From Kiloniellales bacterium (GTDB lineage: Bacteria; Pseudomonadota; Alphaproteobacteria; Kiloniellales; JAKSDN01): a stretch of DNA of 12,210 bases. The stretch covers positions 1 to 12,210 of the forward strand of contig JAKSDN010000197.1 of the NCBI GenBank assembly GCA_022360075.1. The letters are read 5' to 3'. The notes below the pieces were generated by a model. It made no database searches. It was not told where the DNA came from and saw only the letters and a list, made by a program, of their open reading frames with translations. Within the stretch, counting starts at the first letter, position 1, and each line of letters begins with the position of its first letter. A program made the position numbers and the translations under genes. Shown piece by piece: positions 8,072 to 12,210 of the stretch.

Positions 8072-8443
8072 ATGAGCGACCAGCAGAACGTCTTCGGCGA
8101 GCCGCTCGCTCTATGCTGTGCCTCGCCCGCCACCGGATTCTATCGCAACGGCTGTTGCGAGACCGGGCCTGAGGATCTCGGCCTTCATCTGATCTGCGCC
8201 GAGATGACCGAGGCCTTCCTCGCCTTCACCAAGGCGCAGGGCAACGACCTTTCGACGCCGCGCCCCCAGTTCGGTTTTCCGGGCCTCACACCGGGTGACC
8301 GTTGGTGCCTTTGCGCCGGCCGCTGGCGCGAGGCGCTCGACGCCGGCGTAGCGCCTCCTGTCGTGCTGGCCGCGACCCACGAGGAGGCGCTCGCGGTCGT
8401 GACCATCGACGACCTGAAGGCTCACGCGCTGGACCTGGCCTGA
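8072..8443 (+). CDS. DUF2237 family protein
   Basis: A 123-residue soluble protein that I recognise as DUF2237 from NGCCETGPEDLG, the NDLSTPRPQFGFPGL stretch, GDRWCLCAGRW and a closing VVTIDDLKAHA. The family is widespread in bacteria and has no established function that I know of. Seven Cys stand out: 15/16, 28/29, 42, and the 79/81 pair in the WCLC motif, suggesting metal binding or redox chemistry, though this is inference. Length is normal for the family and the frame is complete. AAGGAGA with AGGAG 5 nt before the ATG supports the start. A longer reading in the same frame begins at 7562 but overlaps the TPR gene and is not needed. It is the last + strand gene before a convergent junction with the histidine kinase gene. 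Confidence 0.92.
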   Translation: MSDQQNVFGEPLALCCASPATGFYRNGCCETGPEDLGLHLICAEMTEAFLAFTKAQGNDLSTPRPQFGFPGLTPGDRWCLCAGRWREALDAGVAPPVVLAATHEEALAVVTIDDLKAHALDLA

Positions 8444-8592
8444 CGAGGGACCTCGGGCATCGCGCCGAAGAGCGCTATGGCGAGTTGATTGCGCGGCGAT
8501 CCTCCCCTTTTCGTTGGAGCGTCAAAAGTCCGGGCCGTGTTGGCCGTATCGAGCGATGGTGGCACTTTCCGGTCTTGGCTGCAGTGCCGGCG

Positions 8593-8707
8593 TGCGTGCT
8601 TCGAGACGCCCCTTTGGGGCTCCTCAGCATGAGGATAGGCCTTTGATGGCATTAAGATTGCTCCTCATACTGAGGAGCGCTCGACAGAGCGCGTCTCGAA
8701 GCACGCA
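8593..8707. repeat. Inverted pair of palindromic repeat units (BIME-like element)
   Basis: Outer arms TGCGTGCTTCGAGACGC (8593-8609) and its exact complement (8691-8707) match over 17 bp. Inner arms GCTCCTCAGCATGAGGA (8619-8635) and 8662-8678 match 16 of 17. Between outer and inner arm each unit carries its own small hairpin: GCCCC-TTT-GGGGC (8608-8620) on the left and GCGCTC-GACA-GAGCGC (8677-8692) on the right. So two diverged units of about 43-46 bp face each other across 26 bp. Each inner arm is also self-complementary (CCTCA-nnn-TGAGG). From memory, CTTCGAGACGC and CCTCATnnTGAGG units are dispersed in many alphaproteobacterial genomes; this was not checked. Confidence 0.85.
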
Positions 8708-8792
8708 GGCTCTTCATCCAGCGCTCCAAGCCCCTTGTCGTTCCTGTCGCAGAACGCCGATCCATCCTCGCCCGGACTTTTGCCATTCTTAC

Positions 8793-8815
8793 CCCTCCCC
8801 CTTGATAGGGGAGGG
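8793..8815. repeat. C/G-rich hairpin of dispersed-repeat type
   Basis: CCCTCCCC and GGGGAGGG form a perfect 8-bp stem around a 7-nt loop (CTTGATA), followed by TCGGGGTGGGGGTGA. I recall near-identical sequences (CCCTCCCC...GGGGAGGGTCGGGG) as common intergenic repeats in alphaproteobacteria. It lacks a T-run on either strand, so a terminator role is doubtful. Confidence 0.6.
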
Positions 8816-8831
8816 TCGGGGTGGGGGTGAC

Positions 8832-8864
8832 GACGCCGTAGGCGTCACACAAACGAAATGTGTG
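8832..8864 (-). terminator. Two adjacent hairpins just after the kinase gene, possible weak terminator
   Basis: Read on the - strand after the kinase stop (8880), CACACA/TGTGTG (8846-8864, 7-nt loop) is followed by GACGCC-TAC-GGCGTC (8832-8846, 6-bp stem, 3-nt loop). Position fits a terminator, but there is no U-tract after either stem. They may be part of the repeat at 8793-8815. Confidence 0.3.
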
Positions 8865-8879
8865 CAACCCGAAGGCCCC

Positions 8880-10469
8880 CTACCCGGCCAGCGGCAAGCT
8901 CATAATGATGGCCAGCCCGCCTTCCGCGCGGTTTTCCGCCCGTACGCTGCCGCCCAGCGCCTCGAGGTTGCGGCGCACGATCCAAAGGCCGATTCCCGGA
9001 TGCGAATCAGCGCTTTCGCCACTGCCGCCACGCGCGCGTATCGCCTCCGGCTGCATCTCGATCTCGTCCTTCGGCCGCAAGGAGACGTAGCGCTCGAAGA
9101 TCCGGTTCAGATAGGGCTCCGGCACCCCGGGGCCCCGGTCGCGCACGATCAGCTCGGCCTGACCGCCGTACTTCTTCAGCGCGACCTCGATGCCGCTGCC
9201 CTCCGGCGCCACGCTCAAGGCGTTGTCGACCACGTTCTCGATCACCGTCTCGATCAGGTCGTCGGTGGCGCGGATCACCACTTGCGGCTCGATCTTGGTG
9301 TCGAGATAGACCAGCTTGCTCATGAAGGTGTCGGCATAGGCGTCGAGCATGCGCCCGACAAGGCGCGAGAGATCCATGTCATGACGCGGCGCGTCGATCA
9401 ACTCGGCCGTCGATTCGTCGAGCTGGCGAGCGCAGGCGACCAGGTAGTCGAGCCGATCGACCGATTCCTCTAACACTTCCAAAGCCCGCCGGCCGCGCAG
9501 GTTGTCCGCCGGCACGATCCGCCCGAGCGGCTCCAGCGACTGGCGCATGATCGCGATCGGGGTCTTGAAGGCATGGGCATTGTCCTCTGCCGCCCGTCGG
9601 ATGCCCTCGGAGGAGTCCTGCAGCGCCCGGGTCATGCGGTCGAACTCGCCCGCGACCAGCGCCAGCTCGGGGATGCGGTTCTGCTCCTCGAAGCTGGTGC
9701 CCTGGGAACTGCCGCGGCTGATGCGGCGGGCCAGGCTGCGAAAACGCTTCAGCGAGCGCCAGATGCTGAAGAAGACGCCCATGCAGAGCAAGGCCATGAC
9801 GAGGTAGATCACCGCCGCGACCCGAACCTCGAGGGTCTGCCAATAGGGCTGTCCTATGGAGGTGCCCAGAAAGGCCCCGGTCGCGTGGGTGGTCACCGCC
9901 ACCCAGCAGCCGGCGTCGGTGTTGATCGGCGTGATCGAGGTGAGCAGCTCCTCCTGATTGCGCGGGTCGTTGTGGCGCAGGGCGATCGGCAGCTCGCCGA
10001 CGCAGGTGCTGACCAGGTTGGTAAAGACGCCGCGCTCGATCAGTCGGTCGCGCTCCAGCTCCAGCTCGGTCGGCGGGACCAGGGGCTCTGCGGCCACGAG
10101 ATAGAAGTTCTCCGCGCCGATCTTACCGGCCGGGCGAAACAGCACCTTCAGGCCGGTCGGCGGCCGCGACAGGCGCTTGACCTCCTCCGGCAACGCCAGC
10201 AACGGCGTGGGCTCGTCGCGCTCGACGACCGGGCGCAGGCTCTCGGCCAACAGGCGTCCCTGCTCCCGCACGCTTTCCAGAAGCAGGGTCTGCTTTTCGA
10301 TGTCGGCCTGGCGAAACTCGGTATAGAGGATGACCGGCACGGTCACGAAGACCATCAGCAGCAAGAAGAGCTTGCCGATCAGCGAGCGCAGGAGCCGAGA
10401 CACGCCGGTCTGATCGCGCCGCTCCTGGGAGACGGCGTCGATCAGATGCGTGCTCTCGACCGGGGTCAT
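8880..10469 (-). CDS. Sensor histidine kinase, transmembrane, HAMP-containing
   Basis: A 529-residue two-component sensor. Membrane spans lie at about residues 33-49 and 216-236 and enclose a periplasmic domain of about 165 residues with two Cys (156, 188) that could form a disulfide. A HAMP-like linker (about 237-290) leads to the dimerisation helix with phosphoacceptor His299 in NAHAFKTPIA. The ATPase domain has N-box ENVVDNA (411-417), G1 DRGPG (444-448), F-box RIFERY and G2 GIGL (492-495). The residue after the His is Ala, not the usual Glu/Asp, though T303-P304 is present; PhoQ-type kinases also lack the acid (HSLKTP). The loop between F-box and G2 is longer than usual, at about 30 residues. 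ATG lies 10 nt after the response-regulator stop without a clear ribosome binding site, suggesting coupled translation. The regulator upstream is its likely partner. Confidence 0.93.
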   Translation of the reverse strand: MTPVESTHLIDAVSQERRDQTGVSRLLRSLIGKLFLLLMVFVTVPVILYTEFRQADIEKQTLLLESVREQGRLLAESLRPVVERDEPTPLLALPEEVKRLSRPPTGLKVLFRPAGKIGAENFYLVAAEPLVPPTELELERDRLIERGVFTNLVSTCVGELPIALRHNDPRNQEELLTSITPINTDAGCWVAVTTHATGAFLGTSIGQPYWQTLEVRVAAVIYLVMALLCMGVFFSIWRSLKRFRSLARRISRGSSQGTSFEEQNRIPELALVAGEFDRMTRALQDSSEGIRRAAEDNAHAFKTPIAIMRQSLEPLGRIVPADNLRGRRALEVLEESVDRLDYLVACARQLDESTAELIDAPRHDMDLSRLVGRMLDAYADTFMSKLVYLDTKIEPQVVIRATDDLIETVIENVVDNALSVAPEGSGIEVALKKYGGQAELIVRDRGPGVPEPYLNRIFERYVSLRPKDEIEMQPEAIRARGGSGESADSHPGIGLWIVRRNLEALGGSVRAENRAEGGLAIIMSLPLAG

Positions 10470-10479
10470 GACGGAGCCG

Positions 10480-11265
10480 TCAGGCGTCGGCGCCGGTGTC
10501 GTACGCGCCGTCCTCCCAGCGATAACCGAAACCGGGATAGTTCTCGATGCAGTCGAAGTTCGGATCGACGTCGCGGAACTTCTTGCGGATCCGCTTGATG
10601 AAGGAGCGGACGTTGGCGCGATAGCCGTCCGGGCCGTAGCCGGCTACGAAATCCTTGCCGCGCACCAGATCGTAGATCTGACGATAGGTCACGTCGTTGC
10701 CGATGTTCATCACCAGAAAGCGCACGATCGCGAACTCGGTCAGGGTCAGATCGACCTGCTGGCCCTGCCAGTAGGCGCGCTTGATGTGCAGGCGCAGCTC
10801 CAGGACATGACGCTTGAGGATCGGCGGCTCCGGCCCGGCCTCGCCGCCGGCGCCGTAGTTCTTCGTGCCCTCGGTGATCAGCTTGAGCCGCTGCAGGATG
10901 ATCGAGAGGCGCCGGGATTTGTCGATGAAGTCGACCGCACCCCACTTCAGCGCGGCCTCCTCGTAGATCTCGTCGCTCAGTACGGTCAGGAAGATCACCG
11001 GCGTGTCGATGCGGCGTTGGCGCAGCGAGCGCAAGACCCCGAGGCCGTCGATTCCGGGCATCCGCCAATCGAGCAGGACGGCGTCGGCGGCGTCGCCAGT
11101 GAGTAGGTATTCAAGTGCCGATTCCCCGCAGTCGAAATCGACCACTTCGTAGCCTTCTTCGGCGAGGTTCAACCCCAGGGACTCGCGGAAGAGATCATCG
11201 TCGTCAACGAGGACGATCCTGGGCAACGGTGATTCGACAACGGTCGGCTGGACGGCTACGGCCAC
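10480..11265 (-). CDS. OmpR/PhoB-family response regulator, ChvI-like
   Basis: From the GTG at 11265 the product has 261 residues. The receiver domain (about 16-132) has the acidic cluster DDDD (21-24), phosphoacceptor Asp66 in LLDWRMPG, Thr94 in FLT and Lys116. The usual Pro after this Lys is Ser. A winged-helix DNA-binding domain occupies about 147-255, with VDLTLTEFAIVRFL and recognition-helix region GYRANVRSFIKRIRKKF, ending FDCIENYPGFGYRW. That ending recalls ChvI/BvrR regulators (FDxIETxxGxGYR), so it probably controls envelope or surface genes. The start is chosen because GGAGGGA (11272-11278) lies 6 nt upstream and the codon follows the lipoprotein stop by 1 nt; GTG 11280 would add five residues but uses up that binding site. 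It is co-transcribed with the lipoprotein and kinase genes. Confidence 0.93.
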   Translation of the reverse strand: MAVAVQPTVVESPLPRIVLVDDDDLFRESLGLNLAEEGYEVVDFDCGESALEYLLTGDAADAVLLDWRMPGIDGLGVLRSLRQRRIDTPVIFLTVLSDEIYEEAALKWGAVDFIDKSRRLSIILQRLKLITEGTKNYGAGGEAGPEPPILKRHVLELRLHIKRAYWQGQQVDLTLTEFAIVRFLVMNIGNDVTYRQIYDLVRGKDFVAGYGPDGYRANVRSFIKRIRKKFRDVDPNFDCIENYPGFGYRWEDGAYDTGADA

Positions 11266-11266
11266 G

Positions 11267-11761
11267 TCAGGTCCCTCCACTTTCCTGGATCAGCTCGGAG
11301 AAGCACTTCTGGGTGAACTCTGCGGAATCCTCCGTCCCTTTGACCTCGTATGTCAGAGCCCGGTAGCTGCTGCCGTCGACGTTCGGATAGAAAAATATGC
11401 TGAGCACGCAACCACTTCCGTTGTAGGCCCAGACTCGCGCTGGCGGTTGAACCTCATCCAACGCCGGCACGCCGAGGAGCTTTTCGGTGGCGTCGAAGTC
11501 CAATCCGACCAAGCCCTCGACCGGCGGGTCGTTCGCTGGCTTGCTCAGAGCCGCGACCTGCAGCGGCCGCCGGCGCGGCAGGGGCGGCGGCGGCTCCTCG
11601 GCCAGCTCGAGCTCCATGTCCGGTGGCGGCGGATTGAGCAAACGCGCAACCGTCTCCGGAGTCCAACGCGAGTCCGGTAAGGCTACGCCTTTTTGATCCG
11701 TCGCCACGCAGCCGGCGAGCAACGTCAGCGTGAGTCCAATAGCTCCAAGCGGGCGAACCAT
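11267..11761 (-). CDS. Predicted lipoprotein with C-terminal BamE/SmpA-like small domain
   Basis: A 164-residue protein starting MVRPLGAIGLTLTLLAGC: a lipoprotein signal peptide with lipobox LAGC and Cys18 as the lipidated residue. Val at +2 favours the outer membrane. A proline-rich linker follows (about 43-66, with two runs of four Pro and an RRR), then a compact domain (about 78-160) beginning EGLVGLDFDATEKLLGVP, with VWAYNGSGCVLSIFFY. That resembles BamE/SmpA-type lipoproteins, where a helix pair packs on a small sheet, but the match is by eye. ATG 11761 is supported by GGGAG 7 nt upstream. A longer reading from 11908 would bury the signal peptide and is rejected. First gene of an operon with a response regulator (1 nt apart) and a histidine kinase. 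It could be an accessory sensor or simply co-regulated. Confidence 0.85.
   Translation of the reverse strand: MVRPLGAIGLTLTLLAGCVATDQKGVALPDSRWTPETVARLLNPPPPDMELELAEEPPPPLPRRRPLQVAALSKPANDPPVEGLVGLDFDATEKLLGVPALDEVQPPARVWAYNGSGCVLSIFFYPNVDGSSYRALTYEVKGTEDSAEFTQKCFSELIQESGGT
11272..11278 (-). promoter_or_regulatory. Ribosome binding site deciding the response-regulator start
   Basis: GGAGGGA on the - strand, inside the end of the lipoprotein gene, is 6 nt before GTG 11265. It overlaps the alternative GTG 11280 reading, which has no similarly placed site. The lipoprotein stop TGA (11267-11269) falls between it and the start, typical of re-initiation coupling. Confidence 0.65.
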
Positions 11762-11841
11762 TCCCGTGCTCCCGACTAGTGCCCGTCCCCAAAACCTAGC
11801 CGTAGTGGTTTTCGCCCTCGTAACGCAGACCGCACGGGACT

Positions 11842-11870
11842 CTATCGCGTTTCTCGCGGAATCGCGATAG
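11842..11870. promoter_or_regulatory. Inverted repeat CTATCGCG-N13-CGCGATAG, candidate operator
   Basis: Two perfect 8-bp arms flank 13 nt, and a further TCGCG (11854-11858) lies in the middle, giving three TCGCG steps about 8-9 bp apart. It is 80 bp upstream of the lipoprotein ATG, where an operator or a 5'-leader hairpin would sit. No T-run follows. No regulator can be named from sequence alone. Confidence 0.4.
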
Positions 11871-11930
11871 CGCCGATTCGGCCCGAGTTCTCCCATCGCG
11901 TCAGGCATAAGCAGATTGGGGCACGAAGAC

Positions 11931-11948
11931 CTGTGATAAAAATGTGAT
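11931..11948. promoter_or_regulatory. Pho-box-like direct repeat
   Basis: CTGTGATAAAAATGTGAT contains two TGTGAT hexamers 11 bp apart around an A-run. Against the classical Pho box CTGTCATAAATCTGTCAT, counting W as a match, 15 of 18 positions agree. PhoB/OmpR-family proteins bind direct repeats with an 11-bp period, and this operon encodes a regulator of that family. It lies 170 bp before the lipoprotein ATG; the box matches on the + strand while the operon runs on the - strand. Confidence 0.4.
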
Positions 11949-11969
11949 TGGCCGCGGGCTCAGGCCGCA

Positions 11970-12021
11970 GAATGACGGACGTCCGGGCGTTGAGGCTTAC
12001 CGCTGTCCGTCGACGTCATTC
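11970..12021. repeat. Split inverted repeat GAATGACG ... CGTCATTC
   Basis: Perfect 8-bp arms (11970-11977 and 12014-12021) are separated by 36 nt that include the palindrome CGGACGTCCG (11976-11985) and a GTCCGT (12005-12010) facing the left ACGGAC. CGTCATTCC-type ends are familiar from dispersed intergenic repeats in proteobacteria; whether this is such a copy was not checked. Confidence 0.45.
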
Positions 12022-12048
12022 CAAAAATGCCTTGTATCCCATCGTGTT

Positions 12049-12097
12049 AGATCGGGCGGCCCGATCTGGGCCAGCGAGGCGGCGCGTCCGCCTCGCT
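12049..12097. repeat. Two adjacent strong palindromes
   Basis: AGATCGGGC-G-GCCCGATCT (12049-12067) is a perfect 9-bp-arm palindrome. Five bases later AGCGAGGCGG-CGCGT-CCGCCTCGCT (12073-12097) forms a perfect 10-bp stem with a 5-nt loop. No T-run follows on either strand, so they look like structured repeats rather than terminators. Confidence 0.6.
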
Positions 12098-12210
12098 CGC
12101 CCGCGCCGTGGCCACGCCCGCCAAGCGCCTTGCGAGCGGATGAAGCAGGAACATTCGATGAACATCTGTGCAGGCTGCCTTCGGTGTTTGGGTGACGGGC
12201 GCAAGTCGGA

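Larger units (their letters stand above)
8444..8879. other. Convergent intergenic region with repeats, no gene seen
   Basis: It separates the DUF2237 gene (+) and the kinase gene (-), both of which end here. Open frames through it lack ribosome binding sites and protein-like composition. It contains the inverted palindromic element at 8593-8707, a C/G-rich hairpin at 8793-8815 and two adjacent hairpins at 8832-8864. None has a U-tract, so no standard terminator can be assigned for either gene. Confidence 0.7.
11762..12210. other. Upstream region of the signalling operon, no convincing gene
   Basis: It contains the inverted repeat at 11842-11870, a Pho-box-like direct repeat at 11931-11948, a split inverted repeat at 11970-12021 and two strong hairpins at 12049-12097. 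Short open frames on both strands lack ribosome binding sites or protein-like composition. At the far right a frame from ATG 12158 (MNICAGCLRCLG...) runs off the window behind AGGA; too little is visible to call it. Confidence 0.6.

Noticed and set aside
8444..8455. CGAGG-GA-CCTCG after the DUF2237 stop as a terminator
   Set aside because: The loop is too small, the stem short and there is no T-run.
8593..8707. Possible CRISPR or integration (att) site
   Set aside because: Only two units, in inverted orientation, without regular spacers, integrase or Cas genes nearby.
8514..9473. + strand open frame of 319 residues running through the intergenic repeats into the kinase
   Set aside because: It reads through palindromic repeats and antisense to the kinase; no domain or ribosome binding site.
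9573..10598. + strand open frame (341 residues) opposite the kinase
   Set aside because: Antisense shadow rich in Arg, Gln and Gly; the kinase frame carries all catalytic boxes.
12158..12210. Start of a Cys-rich gene (MNICAGCLRCLG...) running off the right edge
   Set aside because: AGGA is present upstream, but only 17 codons are visible and codon choice (TGT, CTT, TTG, GCA) is unlike the neighbours. It needs the next bases to judge.

Overview
The window looks like chromosomal DNA of a high-GC alphaproteobacterium. The Rhodospirillales/Kiloniellales area is a guess from protein style: a ChvI-like response regulator, a DUF2237 protein, a PrtD-type transporter and alphaproteobacterial-looking intergenic repeats. 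No rRNA, tRNA, CRISPR array, transposase or phage gene was seen.

Left part (2-6859, + strand): a compact type I secretion cassette. It begins inside a very large secreted protein built from glycine-rich beta-helix repeats of the T5SS/PEP-CTERM-associated kind, ending in RTX calcium-binding nonapeptides and a type I secretion tail. A PrtD/HlyB-type ABC exporter follows 22 bp later, and an HlyD-type periplasmic adaptor overlaps its end by 4 bp. Together they should export the large protein to the cell surface or medium. The outer-membrane TolC-like channel is not in the window.

Middle (6860-8443, + strand): a non-coding stretch with a palindrome and a 10-bp direct repeat; a 39-residue single-span membrane protein with a very good ribosome binding site; a membrane-anchored TPR protein that probably starts at TTG behind its own promoter; and a DUF2237 protein. 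A 436-bp convergent intergenic region (8444-8879) follows. It holds two diverged copies of a palindromic repeat unit in inverted orientation and several other hairpins.

Right part (8880-11761, - strand): a tightly packed three-gene signalling operon, transcribed lipoprotein, then OmpR/ChvI-type response regulator, then sensor histidine kinase. The kinase has an atypical H-box (His followed by Ala), and the regulator lacks the usual Lys-Pro pair. The arrangement suggests an envelope-stress type system in which the lipoprotein may be an accessory or a target. Upstream (11762-12210) no convincing gene is seen. This stretch contains an 8-bp-arm inverted repeat, a sequence matching the classical Pho box at 15 of 18 positions with an 11-bp period, and several strong palindromes.

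Nothing here is plainly a new defence or mobile system. The most interesting items are the hybrid secreted giant, the tiny membrane protein, the lipoprotein-regulator-kinase operon with its candidate operators, and the inverted palindromic element.
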